Assembly: GCF_014836765.1 (NCBI RefSeq)
Contig: NZ_JACSQG010000002.1
Location: 1-64,000, forward strand
Source of the DNA: Serpens gallinarum
GTDB taxonomy: Bacteria; Pseudomonadota; Gammaproteobacteria; Pseudomonadales; Pseudomonadaceae
Length of the DNA stretch: 64,000 nucleotides
Direction of reading: 5' to 3'
This document shows positions 27,212-36,147 of the stretch, piece by piece (position 1 is the first letter of the stretch; each line of letters begins with the position of its first letter). Made by a program: the position numbers and the translations under genes. A model generated the notes under the pieces. It was given only the letters and a program-made list of their open reading frames with translations. It was not told the origin of the DNA and did no database searches.

Positions 27212-29009
27212 GGTGCCCCCTCTGGGATGAATGATGTTCAGTATCGGCTGCCGGTAAGGTCAACGTGAAGACCGCTCCGTCATCGCTGGTCGCCGCTCCC
27301 AGGCTGCCGCCCAGATCGCGCACGATGCCGTAGGAAATTGCCAGGCCCAGGCCCAGCCCTTCGCCCACCGGCTTGGTGGTAAAAAACGGATCGAACAGGC
27401 GCTGCAGATGCTCGGCGGCAATGCCACCGCCATTGTCGCTGACGCTGAGCTGCCAGATTTCACCCGTGCGCCGACTGCGGATACGCAACTCAGGGTGCGG
27501 TTGATGAGCGGTGGCATCCAGCGCGTTGTCGAGCAGGTTTACCAATACCTGTTCGAGACGAATGGCGTCGCCCAGTACCCAGGCCTCGACGTCCACCTGG
27601 TTATCCACAAGCACTTGTGCGGTGCGCAGGCGAGGCGCCAGCAACTGCAGCGCCTGGTCGAGCACATGGGCCAGGCTGAGTCGCTCGCGCAAGCCGCCGG
27701 GGCTTTCCCGGGCGAATACTTTCAGATGGCTGGTCAACCCGGCCATGCGCTGCAACAGACTGTCGAAGTGCGTCAGCACCTCCTGAACCTGTTCCTCCCT
27801 CCCGCTGCGTTGCAACAGGCGCAGGCTCCCCAGTTGCATGCGCATGGCGGTCAACGGCTGGTTGAGCTCATGGGCCAAGGCCGCTGACATCTGCCCCAGG
27901 GCAGCCAGTTTTGCCGCTTGCACCAGCTCGTCCTGCGCCTTGCGCAGCTCAGCAGTACGCTCGACAACCAGGCGCTCAAGCTCGGTGCGCCGGCTCTGCA
28001 GCAAATGTTGATTCCTACGCCGCTGAATCAGGAACAGGACCAGAAACGCCAGGGTCATCCAGAGGCCCGCCGCTGACAACCGATAGCCCTGCACCTTGCC
28101 CATCACCACATTCGGCTCCTGGAGCAGATGCAACGTCCAGCCTTCCTGGTTCGGCCCCAGCCGCTGCCAGAAGTAGTCGCGCAACCCTTCCGGCCCCGCA
28201 ACCCGGCGCACTTCGCTGAAGGTGTCGATGCGGCGTAGCGGCTCGCTGATCATCGCTTGCAGGGTCTGCTCGGCATATTTACGTGCATCGATCAGCTGCA
28301 CGCGCTGTTCGGCCGCAAGAGGCTCGAGGTGGCGAAAGCGCCAGGCCGGTCGGTTGCTGAGAATGACGACCTGATCATCGGCCGTGACCAGAAAGGTGCC
28401 AGGTTGGCCGAGCCAATCGCGCTGCAGGTCCTCGAGCTCGAGTTTGACCACCAGCACACCGGTCACCACACCATCCTGTTCAATGGCATGGGAGAGGAAA
28501 TACCCGGGCACGCCGGTGGTCACGCCCACAGCGAAATAACGCCCCCAGACGTCCTGCAACGCATCCTGAAAGTAGGGGCGAAACGCGTAGTTATGGCCGA
28601 CGAAGCTGCTTGCCTCATCCCAGTTGCTGGCCGCCAGGGTGTCGCCATGCCGGTCGATCAGGTACAGCACGCTGGAACCCGCCGCCTGGTTCAGACGCGC
28701 CAGGCGTTCGTTCAGGCTTTGCCGCAGGTGCTGATCCTCGGGCGAGCGCAGCAGGCTACGAACATCCTTGTCCAGGGCCAGTAAGGCCGGCACCGAACGA
28801 AACCGCTCGACCAGGGTATGCAGGGTTTGTTGATACAGCTGCAGTTGCCCCTGCCCCTCAATGCTGCGCTCTTGCCAGGCACGCTGTTCGCCCAGCCGCC
28901 CGGCCAGCCAGACGCTGATCAGCAGTCCGAGAACAATCAGCAATATGCGGAGGAAGACGGGATGACGAAATACAGACACGGGACGGCTCAACCCAGAAAA
29001 GGTCTGCAT
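27180..29009 (-). CDS. DctB-like sensor histidine kinase
   Basis: 609 residues. Membrane segments at about 18-38 and 311-328 bracket a periplasmic double-Cache sensor ([39 protein letters not shown]), the arrangement of DctB, which senses C4-dicarboxylates. A coiled linker leads to His380 in [14 protein letters not shown] and an HATPase with [16 protein letters not shown] and [11 protein letters not shown]. The stop lies inside the response-regulator gene. The ligand is unknown but should be the transported substrate. Confidence 0.9.
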   Translation of the reverse strand: MQTFSGLSRPVSVFRHPVFLRILLIVLGLLISVWLAGRLGEQRAWQERSIEGQGQLQLYQQTLHTLVERFRSVPALLALDKDVRSLLRSPEDQHLRQSLNERLARLNQAAGSSVLYLIDRHGDTLAASNWDEASSFVGHNYAFRPYFQDALQDVWGRYFAVGVTTGVPGYFLSHAIEQDGVVTGVLVVKLELEDLQRDWLGQPGTFLVTADDQVVILSNRPAWRFRHLEPLAAEQRVQLIDARKYAEQTLQAMISEPLRRIDTFSEVRRVAGPEGLRDYFWQRLGPNQEGWTLHLLQEPNVVMGKVQGYRLSAAGLWMTLAFLVLFLIQRRRNQHLLQSRRTELERLVVERTAELRKAQDELVQAAKLAALGQMSAALAHELNQPLTAMRMQLGSLRLLQRSGREEQVQEVLTHFDSLLQRMAGLTSHLKVFARESPGGLRERLSLAHVLDQALQLLAPRLRTAQVLVDNQVDVEAWVLGDAIRLEQVLVNLLDNALDATAHQPHPELRIRSRRTGEIWQLSVSDNGGGIAAEHLQRLFDPFFTTKPVGEGLGLGLAISYGIVRDLGGSLGAATSDDGAVFTLTLPAADTEHHSSQRGHRDGSSHLHRR

Positions 29010-29142
29010 GTATGCCAGCCTGGGGGCCAGGGAGCAAGTGCCATGGGTGTGTCGGTATCGACACCTGATGTGGCGTGGAACGCGGCGATACCACCCACGT
29101 TGTTTGGCATTTGGGTTGCGCGATACCAGCCGAAACGTAGGC

Positions 29143-29164
29143 TGGATCGCGCCTCATCGATCCA
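29143..29164. repeat. Small inverted repeat upstream of the sensor kinase gene
   Basis: TGGATCG pairs with CGATCCA around an 8-base loop, within the 223-base gap before the kinase gene. The wording (GTAGGCTGGATCG..CGATCCACC) resembles the short GTAGGGTGGAT-type interspersed repeats of some pseudomonads; that link is from memory and weak. Confidence 0.35.
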
Positions 29165-29232
29165 CCGAGCGGGGTCATGGTGGAATCTACACTCTACCGA
29201 CAAACCGCCACTCGGCTTACGAACGCAACACC

Positions 29233-30417
29233 CTAGCCGTAAAGGTCAGCGCGACTCCAGGGCAGATCATGGGAACCGTCTGCGCGCGGACGCACGGCCA
29301 GGATCTGGTGCAGGTTGATCCAGTTATTCTCGAAACCATAAGCGCAGCCCGCTAGGTACAGCCGCCAGATGCGCAGGCTTTTTTCCGCCACCAAGGTGGC
29401 AGCCTGCTCTAGATGAGCCTCGAGGTTGTCGCTCCAGAAGCGCAGCGTGCGGGCGTAATGCAGACGCAGGCTTTCCACATCCACAACCTCCAGGCCCTCT
29501 TCGCTCATCCGTGCGATGGCCGTGGCCAGGTGCGGCAATTCACCGTGGGGGAACACGTAGCGGCCTATGAATTCGCCAGCGCCGCGCCCCACCGGTCGGC
29601 CATCGGTGGTGCACGCGGTAATGCCATGGTTGAGCACCAAACCACCAGGTTTCACGGCATTGAACAGCGTGCGGAAATACAAGCCCAGGTTGGCATGGCC
29701 GACATGCTCGAACATGCCCACGCTGACCACCTTGTCGAAACGGCCATCGGCGGGCAAGTCGCGGTAATCGAGCAGCTCCAATTGCACGCGGTCACTCAGT
29801 CCCTCGGCCTCGACCCGTTGACGGGCCAGGCTAAGCTGTTCCTTGCTGAGGGTGATGCCGTACACCTCGACACCAAACTCGCGGGCCGCGTAGCGCGCGA
29901 GCCCACCCCAACCACAGCCGACGTCCAGCAGACGCTCACCAGGTTTAAGCCGCAGTTTCAGGCACAGGTGACGCAGCTTGGCCAATTGCGCCTGTTCGAG
30001 GGTTTCCGTGCCGGTGGGGAAATAAGCGCAGGAATAGACCATCTGCGGGTCAAGCCACAGCGCGTAAAAGTCATTGGACAGGTCGTAGTGGTAGGCAATG
30101 GCCGCGGCGTCGGTGGCCTTGTCGTGCTCCTCACGCTCGCCCGGTGCCGTTTCATTCTCAGCGCCCAGCGCGCGGCTCAAGGCATCGCCGATGCGGATCA
30201 CTTCCGACAGCGGGCCCTGCAGGTCGAAACGCCCCTCGACATAGGCGCTGCCCAGGGCATCCAGGCTTGGCCTGCCCAGCTGCGTCAGCAAAGTGGGATC
30301 ATGCACGTCCAGGGTGACGCGTGGATTGGGGCCCAAATCCAGTTCTTGGCCATCCCAGAGTCGCAGCCGCAACGGCAGCCGGAGCTCGTGCAAAACGGGA
30401 GGAAGATGCGCTTGCAT
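29233..30417 (-). CDS. cfa: Cyclopropane-fatty-acyl-phospholipid synthase
   Basis: 394 residues, the length of Pseudomonas CfaB-type enzymes. AIAYHYDLSNDFYALWLDPQMVYSCAYF and the SAM-binding LLDVGCGWGGLARYAA are diagnostic, as is the catalytic-region FEHVGHANLGLYF. It adds a methylene bridge from SAM to cis unsaturated acyl chains of membrane phospholipids. The family is usually induced in stationary phase; no promoter was assigned. ATG 30417 has GGAG 7 bases upstream; the ATG 15 bases earlier overlaps that ribosome site. Confidence 0.95.
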   Translation of the reverse strand: MQAHLPPVLHELRLPLRLRLWDGQELDLGPNPRVTLDVHDPTLLTQLGRPSLDALGSAYVEGRFDLQGPLSEVIRIGDALSRALGAENETAPGEREEHDKATDAAAIAYHYDLSNDFYALWLDPQMVYSCAYFPTGTETLEQAQLAKLRHLCLKLRLKPGERLLDVGCGWGGLARYAAREFGVEVYGITLSKEQLSLARQRVEAEGLSDRVQLELLDYRDLPADGRFDKVVSVGMFEHVGHANLGLYFRTLFNAVKPGGLVLNHGITACTTDGRPVGRGAGEFIGRYVFPHGELPHLATAIARMSEEGLEVVDVESLRLHYARTLRFWSDNLEAHLEQAATLVAEKSLRIWRLYLAGCAYGFENNWINLHQILAVRPRADGSHDLPWSRADLYG

Positions 30418-30486
30418 GCTCAAACTCCTCATAAAGGGTGTGTGCTGAGCAAGCGTAGACCACTGATCTGGGTCTTTCGGGCTTAT

Positions 30487-31182
30487 CTAGCCGCGCAGGA
30501 TGAAATGCGGGAAGAGTTGTTCCAGGCGCTGCCAGAGGCGCATGTGGTCATGGGGCGGGCACGAATCCCCAAGATGCTCGTCAAGCATGCGCATGCTGCG
30601 CGAGCACTGCACGACAAATCGCTCGACCCCTTGGGCGCGCAGGCGCTGTGCCAAGTCCAATAGCCGCTCGGCATCGAACAGTTGCCAGTGCACCGTGGTG
30701 CGCACCTCATGGGCCACACTGCTGCGCAGCAGCAACCCCAGGCTGCGCCAGTTGGCGGCGCCGCTGCCCTCCACACCAGTGATCGCCGTGCTGTGCTCAG
30801 GCACGGCTTTGATGTCAAAGCCCACCCAATCGACCAGCGACAGCACCCTTGCGAAGCGCTTCGGCTTGATCCCGGCGCTGTGCAAACCAACCTTGAAGCC
30901 CAGAGCGCGCACTTCGGTGATGGCCTCCGGCAAGGCCGCCTGCAAGGTCGGCTCGCCGCCGCTGAATACCACTGCGTCCAGCAAGCCGACACGCTGGCGG
31001 AGGAACGCCAGGATGTCGTCCCAGGATTTTTCCTGCTCGCCGCGCGCCGGAATCAGCTGCGGGTTATGGCAATAGCGGCAGCGCCAGCCACAGCCCTGGC
31101 AGAACAGCACGCAGGCCAGTTGGTCGGGGAAATCCAGGGTGGTCAGGGGAACCAGCCCCCCGACCCTGAGTGCATTACTCAT
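30487..31182 (-). CDS. nrdG: Anaerobic ribonucleotide reductase-activating protein NrdG
   Basis: 231 residues, a radical-SAM activase: CQGCGWRCRYCHN carries the CxxxCxxC cluster motif, followed by VVFSGGEPTLQ. It generates the glycyl radical on class III ribonucleotide reductase. Its ATG overlaps the end of the 53-residue glycyl-radical ORF by 8 bases, so it is translated together with its presumed target. Confidence 0.93.
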   Translation of the reverse strand: MSNALRVGGLVPLTTLDFPDQLACVLFCQGCGWRCRYCHNPQLIPARGEQEKSWDDILAFLRQRVGLLDAVVFSGGEPTLQAALPEAITEVRALGFKVGLHSAGIKPKRFARVLSLVDWVGFDIKAVPEHSTAITGVEGSGAANWRSLGLLLRSSVAHEVRTTVHWQLFDAERLLDLAQRLRAQGVERFVVQCSRSMRMLDEHLGDSCPPHDHMRLWQRLEQLFPHFILRG

Positions 31183-31336
31183 GCCGCCCGGCCGCTGCTT
31201 CGGTGAAGTGCTGGCGCTCGCGGTGTTCGGACTGCTTGCCGGGATTGAAGGCGGTTACCGGGCGGTGATAACCCATCACCCGGGTCCAGACTTCACAGCG
31301 TTGACGTTGCTCTTGCGGCAGTTGAATGGTGTTCAT
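31175..31336 (-). CDS. Separate glycyl-radical domain of class III ribonucleotide reductase
   Basis: 53 residues with their own strong ribosome site (AAAAGGAGC, 9 bases before the ATG). The core CEVWTRVMGYHRPVTAFNPGK matches the C-terminal segment of NrdD enzymes, where the radical-bearing glycine sits in an RVxGY motif; here it is Gly22. The large NrdD chain upstream ends before this segment, directly after its zinc motif. I infer that the radical domain is a free subunit that docks on NrdD. The ORF begins 33 bases after the nrdD stop and overlaps nrdG by 8 bases. Confidence 0.85.
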   Translation of the reverse strand: MNTIQLPQEQRQRCEVWTRVMGYHRPVTAFNPGKQSEHRERQHFTEAAAGRHE

Positions 31337-31369
31337 CGGTTGAAGCTCCTTTTGTAGAGGGTCAGGTAA

Positions 31370-33379
31370 TCAGGCGCAGCAGGCCTGTTGTTTTCGCAGC
31401 AGCTCCTCGTCGCACGCCGGGCAGAACTCGTGTTCGCCAGCCAAGTAGCCGTGCACCGGGCAGATCGAGAAGGTCGGCGTGACCGTCAGGTATGGCAGGC
31501 GGAAGCGGCTCAGGGCGTTGCGCACCAGATTCTTGCAGGCTTGCGCTGAGGAGATCCGCTCAGCCATGTACAGGTGCAGCACGGTGCCACCGGTGTACTT
31601 GGTCTGCAGCTCGTCCTGCAGCATCAGCGCCTCGAACGGGTCGTCGGTAAAGCCCACTGGCAGTTGCGAAGAATTGGTGTAGTACGGCGCCTCCGCTGAG
31701 CCGGCCTGCAGAATGGCGGGGAAACGTTTACGGTCTTCCTTGGCAAAGCGGTAGGTGGTGCCTTCCGCTGGTGTGGCTTCGAGGTTAAAGAGATGGCCGG
31801 TGTCTTCCTGAAAGCGCACCAGCGCGGCGCGCACATGGTCGAGCAACTCCAGGGCAAAGGCCCGCCCAGCCGTGGTATGCATGCCCTCGCGGTCGTGGGT
31901 GAAGTTGCGCAGCATTTCGTGCAGGCCGTTCACGCCAATGGTGGAGAAATGGTTGCGCAAGGTGCCTAAGTAACGCTTGGTGTAGGGGTACAGGCCGTTA
32001 TCCATGTGCTGCTGGATCACCTTGCGCTTCACTTCCAGGCTCTGCCGCGCCAGCTCCAGCAAGGCGTCCAGGCGCCGGTAAAGGCCGGTCTTGTCGCCTT
32101 GATGGCGATAACCAAGGCGCGCGCAGTTAATCGTCACCACGCCCAGCGAGCCGGTCTGCTCGGCCGAGCCGAACAGTCCGCCACCACGCTTGAGCAGTTC
32201 GCGTACATCCAGTTGCAGGCGACAGCACATGGAGCGCACCTGGTTGGGCTGCATGTCCGAGTTGAGGAAGTTCTGGAAATACGGCAGGCCATAGCGTGCG
32301 GTCATCTCGAACAGCCGCTCGGCGTTGTCGCTGTCCCACGGAAAGTCGTGGGTGATGTTGTAGGTCGGGATCGGAAAGGTGAACACCCGGCCCAAGCCAT
32401 CGCCGGCCATCATCACCTCGATGTAGGCGCGGTTGATCAGCTCCATCTCGGCCTGCAGCTCGCCATAGGCGAAGGGCATTTCCTCGCCGCCGATGTAGGG
32501 AATCTGCTCGCACAGATCTTCCGGGCAGACCCAGTCGAAGGTCAGGTTGGTGAACGGCGTCTGGGTGCCCCAGCGCGACGGCACGTTGAGGTTGTATATA
32601 AACTCCTGAATGGCCTGTCGCACCTGTGGATAACTCAGCTGGTCCTTGCGCACGTAGGGCGCCAGGTAAGTATCGAAGGAACTAAAGGCCTGGGCGCCGG
32701 CCCACTCGTTCTGCAGGGTGCCGAGAAAGTTGACCATCTGCCCGAGCGCGCTGGACAGGTGTTTCGGCGGGCCGGCCTCGACGCGCCCGGGGATGCCGTT
32801 GAAGCCTTCATTGAGCAAGCTGCGCAGCGACCAGCCGGCGCAATAGCCGGCCAGCATATCGAGGTCATGGATATGCAGATCACCCTCGCGATGCGCCGCA
32901 CCGATTTCCGGGCTGTATACCTCGTCCAGCCAGTAGTTGGCGGTGACCTTGCCGGACACGTTAAGGATCAACCCGCCGAGAGAATAGCCCTGGTTGGCGT
33001 TGGCCCGCACGCGCCAATCCTCGCGAGACAGGTATTCGTTCATCGAGGCGGCGACATCGACGATGGCCTTCTGATCGCGACGACGCCGACCGTGACGTTC
33101 GCGATAAACGATATAGATGCGCGCAGTGGCGTAGTAGCCGCTCTCCATCAGCACCCGCTCGACACAGTCCTGGATCTGCTCCACCTCCAGGTCGGGCACC
33201 TGCTGCAAACGCGGCAGCACCGCCTCGGTCAGGGCGCTGGCCTCGGCGTCGGAGAACTCGCCGCAGGCCTGCCCGGCGGCGGCAATCGCCGCATAGATTT
33301 TGTTCGGATCGAACGGCACCAGGCTGCCATCGCGTTTGCGCAAGTGGGTGGGATACAGGGCGGATGACAGGCCGGGCAT
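31370..33379 (-). CDS. nrdD: Anaerobic ribonucleoside-triphosphate reductase, large chain
   Basis: 669 residues. An ATP-cone regulatory domain opens the protein (LRKRDGSLVPFDPNKIYAAI, to about residue 90). The ten-stranded barrel follows with candidate active-site cysteines in VRSMCCRLQL and VVTINCARLGY. The chain ends just after a zinc motif, CPVHGYLAGEHEFCPACD, and lacks the usual C-terminal RVxGY glycyl-radical segment, which is encoded by the next ORF. It reduces NTPs to dNTPs without oxygen. ATG 33379 has GGAG 6 bases upstream. NrdR and ANR-type sites precede it. Confidence 0.93.
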   Translation of the reverse strand: MPGLSSALYPTHLRKRDGSLVPFDPNKIYAAIAAAGQACGEFSDAEASALTEAVLPRLQQVPDLEVEQIQDCVERVLMESGYYATARIYIVYRERHGRRRRDQKAIVDVAASMNEYLSREDWRVRANANQGYSLGGLILNVSGKVTANYWLDEVYSPEIGAAHREGDLHIHDLDMLAGYCAGWSLRSLLNEGFNGIPGRVEAGPPKHLSSALGQMVNFLGTLQNEWAGAQAFSSFDTYLAPYVRKDQLSYPQVRQAIQEFIYNLNVPSRWGTQTPFTNLTFDWVCPEDLCEQIPYIGGEEMPFAYGELQAEMELINRAYIEVMMAGDGLGRVFTFPIPTYNITHDFPWDSDNAERLFEMTARYGLPYFQNFLNSDMQPNQVRSMCCRLQLDVRELLKRGGGLFGSAEQTGSLGVVTINCARLGYRHQGDKTGLYRRLDALLELARQSLEVKRKVIQQHMDNGLYPYTKRYLGTLRNHFSTIGVNGLHEMLRNFTHDREGMHTTAGRAFALELLDHVRAALVRFQEDTGHLFNLEATPAEGTTYRFAKEDRKRFPAILQAGSAEAPYYTNSSQLPVGFTDDPFEALMLQDELQTKYTGGTVLHLYMAERISSAQACKNLVRNALSRFRLPYLTVTPTFSICPVHGYLAGEHEFCPACDEELLRKQQACCA

Positions 33380-33391
33380 GCGTGACTCCAA

Positions 33392-33407
33392 TCACAATAT
33401 ATGGTGT
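33392..33407 (-). promoter_or_regulatory. NrdR box, proximal
   Basis: TCACAATATATGGTGT on the plus strand matches the palindromic NrdR consensus ACACWATATATWGTGT at nearly all positions. It is 13 bases from the nrdD ATG. NrdR represses ribonucleotide reductase genes in response to ATP/dATP. Confidence 0.75.
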
Positions 33408-33422
33408 TTTTTATATTAAAAA

Positions 33423-33438
33423 ACACAAGATACTGTGA
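33423..33438 (-). promoter_or_regulatory. NrdR box, distal
   Basis: ACACAAGATACTGTGA matches about 13 of 16 positions of the NrdR consensus and begins exactly 31 bp (three helical turns) from the proximal box, the spacing of known tandem NrdR sites. A 10-bp perfect inverted repeat (33404-33413 with 33417-33426) joins the facing arms of the two boxes. Confidence 0.7.
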
Positions 33439-33466
33439 ACGATACGGACAAGGTGCATCCTCTCCA

Positions 33467-33480
33467 TTGACCATGGTCAA
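33467..33480 (-). promoter_or_regulatory. ANR/DNR (FNR-type) box upstream of nrdD
   Basis: TTGACCATGGTCAA is a perfect palindrome fitting the FNR-family consensus TTGAY-N4-RTCAA. Its centre is 41.5 bases from a start point (about 33432) that would suit a -10-like TATCGT at 33444-33439 read leftward, the class II activator geometry. Confidence 0.65.
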
Positions 33481-33628
33481 TAATCAATAGGCCGTATTTG
33501 TAAGTGAGGAGCCATTACCGCGTGGCAAAACGGCGACAGGGCGTGAAGCCCCAGGTGCACTCGATAGCGGATGCGGCCTAAGAACGGACTGCCCGCAACA
33601 TCGCTGTAGGCGCGTTTGTTCATTGGAG

Positions 33629-33670
33629 AAAAACGCTGCGGGCCGTGTCGAACATGCCGGCACGGCCCGC
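33629..33670 (-). terminator. Terminator of the ubiUVT operon
   Basis: A perfect 10-pair stem (GCGGGCCGTG, 33638-33647, with CACGGCCCGC, 33661-33670) is followed leftward by AGCG and five T residues. Confidence 0.8.
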
Positions 33671-33693
33671 GTGGTGCGAGTGATGACCGGAGG

Positions 33694-34197
33694 TCAGGTT
33701 TGGGCGGCAACCGGCGATGCATCAGCCTTGGCCGCTGCGCCGAGGGCGCGAATCAACTGCCACAGGCGCGGCGGTAGCTCATCGGGGTCGAGGCTGTCGA
33801 TCAGGTTCTTGATGCCCAGGCCCAGGTCGGTGTCGCCCTCGATCACCAGACGCCGGCGGAAGAACAGCGTATCCGGGTCCTCCTGGCGGCTTGCCAGCAG
33901 CAGGAACTCCTTCCAGTTACCCCGAATGGTCACATCGGCCTTGGCGTCACGCAGCAGCTTGAGGCCGCCCGGGGTGCGCGTCAGGCACCAGGCCAGGCCC
34001 AGGTCGCTGACCTCCAGCCGCAGCCAGCGCCCATCGAGCAGGTCGAAAGCTCCGTCGGCCAGCGGCTCGGCAAACAGCCGCTCCACCGTCTTTTCCAGCA
34101 CCCTTTTCTGGATGCCGAACGGGACGTGCCGACTCAACGGCAACAGCGGCTCACCCACCCGCAAAGTCAGTTGAGCAATACGTTGGGTGTTCAGCAT
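33694..34197 (-). CDS. ubiT: UbiT, SCP2-domain factor for O2-independent ubiquinone synthesis
   Basis: 167 residues with an SCP2-type lipid-binding domain (about 45-140; LVIEGDTDLGLGIKNLIDSLD near the end is characteristic of the YhbT/UbiT family). UbiT is required for anaerobic ubiquinone synthesis and is thought to bind prenylated intermediates. It is last in the ubiU-ubiV-ubiT operon, its ATG overlapping the ubiV stop by 7 bases. Confidence 0.9.
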   Translation of the reverse strand: MLNTQRIAQLTLRVGEPLLPLSRHVPFGIQKRVLEKTVERLFAEPLADGAFDLLDGRWLRLEVSDLGLAWCLTRTPGGLKLLRDAKADVTIRGNWKEFLLLASRQEDPDTLFFRRRLVIEGDTDLGLGIKNLIDSLDPDELPPRLWQLIRALGAAAKADASPVAAQT

Positions 34198-35081
34198 AAA
34201 CCCGCCTCCTCGGCGCGCAGCATGCCTGGCTGGCCGTGCCAGTACCCGTTACAGCCGTCCACCAATAACGGTGGCAGTGCACCCCGGCGGACGTCGTCGA
34301 ATGTGCGGATCACTTCGTCCATGCCCTCGGCGCGCGGGCTGAGGCGCAGGATGTCGCCGCCAGCGGCAATCAGCTGTGGATAATCGGCGAGCAGGTTGCT
34401 GACCTTGGCTGACATCGTCTGGATGCCGTTGAGGGTGAAAACCGCTTCGTTTTCCTGGCTGAGCAGCGGAATGCCTTCCGGGTAGTTCAGGCAGACGAAC
34501 TGGCAGTCATCCTTGGGGCGGTTCTCGGCCCGGGCGGTAAAACAGCGCGCCGAGTAGGCCAGCGGCAAATGGCCATAGGCGAATAGTTCCACTTCGGGGC
34601 GCTGGATGCCCAGAGCATCGAGCTGCTCCAGGCTGTCCTTGATCAGCGCGCCGGCGCACTCCACTGGGGGTACCCAGCGCTGCAGGCCGCAGTCGATCAG
34701 CTCAGCCAGGGCGTGACCGTTGTAGATATTGAGTGCGGGGCCGGCCACGAAGGGTCGGCTGCGTTCGCGCATGAACTGCACCGCGCCCATGTCGTTGGCT
34801 TCCACCAGCAGCTCGCCGTTGTCACACAGTCGGCGCAAGCTGGAAAGCTCTGAAGCGGCCTCGACCAGGGTCAGGCCGGAAATCACCAGCTCGGCATCGG
34901 TCATCCCGCGCAGATCACGGGCCAGTCCCAGCCAGTCATCGAGCGACAAGGCGCGGCGCTTGGAGCATACGGTTTCGCCCAGGTAAATGATGTCCAGCGG
35001 CTGTTCGGCCATCTCGGCGTAAAAGTTCAGCAGTTTCTCGCGGGTCCAGTAGAACAGGACCGGGCCAAGGCTGAGTTTCAT
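34191..35081 (-). CDS. ubiV: UbiV, peptidase U32-type O2-independent hydroxylase subunit
   Basis: 296 residues of the U32/YhbV family. Four cysteines suited to a 4Fe-4S cluster are visible: one in GETVCSKRRALS and three in CFTARAENRPKDDCQFVC. UbiU and UbiV form a heterodimer that hydroxylates ubiquinone precursors without oxygen. The ATG at 35081 lies 9 bases after GAGGAG; the ATG six bases earlier is too close to it. Confidence 0.92.
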   Translation of the reverse strand: MKLSLGPVLFYWTREKLLNFYAEMAEQPLDIIYLGETVCSKRRALSLDDWLGLARDLRGMTDAELVISGLTLVEAASELSSLRRLCDNGELLVEANDMGAVQFMRERSRPFVAGPALNIYNGHALAELIDCGLQRWVPPVECAGALIKDSLEQLDALGIQRPEVELFAYGHLPLAYSARCFTARAENRPKDDCQFVCLNYPEGIPLLSQENEAVFTLNGIQTMSAKVSNLLADYPQLIAAGGDILRLSPRAEGMDEVIRTFDDVRRGALPPLLVDGCNGYWHGQPGMLRAEEAGLC

Positions 35082-35094
35082 GGTCATGGTCTCC

Positions 35095-36090
35095 TCACTG
35101 CCAGGCACGGTGGTAGGCACCCAGGGTGGTCTGGCTGCCTTCGGACAGCCCGCCCAGCGCGGCGCGCCAACTCGACTGCACGCTGAAATTCTTGGGCGCA
35201 CGCTGATAGGCGTCGAGCGCTTCGCGCCACACGTGGGTAACCTGCTCGACATACGCCGGGCTGCGCTGGCGACCTTCGATCTTCACCGCGGCAATGCCGG
35301 TCTCGACCAGTTGCGGGATCAGATCCAGGGTGTTAAGGCTGGTGGGTTCTTCCAGGGCATGGAAGCGCTGGCCATTGACCATGAAACGCCCCTTGCACAG
35401 GGTCGGGTAACCGGCGGCCTCGCCGTCCTGATACTGGTCGATCAGCACATCGTTGAGGCGCGAGGTCAGGCCTTCGGGTTTCTGCTCCCAGCGCACCGCC
35501 TTGGCCGGCGAGCAGACGCCGCACAGGTTGGGCGACTCGCCAGTGATGTACGAAGACAGGTGGCAACGGCCTTCGGCCATAATGCACAGGCTGCCGAAGG
35601 CGAACACTTCCAGCGGCACTGTGGTTTTGCCGGCCAGGGCGCGTACCTGAGCCAGCGACAGCACGCGCGGCAGCACGGCGCGACGAATGTTGTAACGCTG
35701 TTGATACAGATCTAGCGCCGCCGGGTTGGTCGCCGAGCCTTGCACCGACAGGTGCAGGTTGAGGCTGGGGTGGTGTTTGCTGGCATATGCCAGCACGCCG
35801 GGGTCGGCGCAGATCAGCGCATCCACACCCAAGTCAGCGGCGCGATCCACGGCGCTCTGCCAACGCTGCCACCCATCTGGCTGGGCATAGGTGTTCACCG
35901 CCACATAGAGTTTGCGGCCTTCCTTGCGAATCAGCTGCAGCCCGTTGTCCAGTTGCTTGGCGTCCATGTTCAGGCCGGAAAAATGGCGGGCGTTGGTGTC
36001 ATCGCGAAAACCGACGTAAACCGCGTCGGCGCCTTGCCGCACGGCGGCCTTGAGAGCAGGCAGACTGCCCGCCGGACAAACCAGTTGCAT
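35095..36090 (-). CDS. ubiU: UbiU, peptidase U32-type O2-independent hydroxylase subunit
   Basis: 331 residues, matching YhbU/UbiU: MQLVCPAGSLPALKAAVRQGADAVYVGF at the start and GSLCIMAEGRCHLSSY, SPNLCGVCSP and TLCKGRF supplying cluster cysteines. Partner of UbiV in anaerobic ubiquinone hydroxylation. First gene of the operon, with an ANR-like box 58 bases upstream and AGGTG before the ATG. Confidence 0.93.
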   Translation of the reverse strand: MQLVCPAGSLPALKAAVRQGADAVYVGFRDDTNARHFSGLNMDAKQLDNGLQLIRKEGRKLYVAVNTYAQPDGWQRWQSAVDRAADLGVDALICADPGVLAYASKHHPSLNLHLSVQGSATNPAALDLYQQRYNIRRAVLPRVLSLAQVRALAGKTTVPLEVFAFGSLCIMAEGRCHLSSYITGESPNLCGVCSPAKAVRWEQKPEGLTSRLNDVLIDQYQDGEAAGYPTLCKGRFMVNGQRFHALEEPTSLNTLDLIPQLVETGIAAVKIEGRQRSPAYVEQVTHVWREALDAYQRAPKNFSVQSSWRAALGGLSEGSQTTLGAYHRAWQ

Positions 36091-36147
36091 GTCGACACCT
36101 CATGGCAAATTACCCTCCGCACTCTAGGCAGTTCGGTGGGGCGTGCC

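Larger units (their letters stand above)
33380..33693. other. Intergenic region between ubiT and nrdD
   Basis: 314 bases holding, from nrdD upstream, two NrdR boxes, an ANR/FNR-like palindrome, and the terminator of the ubiUVT operon. The part between about 33481 and 33628 shows nothing recognisable. Confidence 0.6.

Noticed and set aside
31337-31369. Frameshift or read-through explanation for the split nrdD
   Set aside because: The 33-base gap contains a clean stop, a strong Shine-Dalgarno and a well-placed ATG, so two cistrons explain it better than a damaged single gene.
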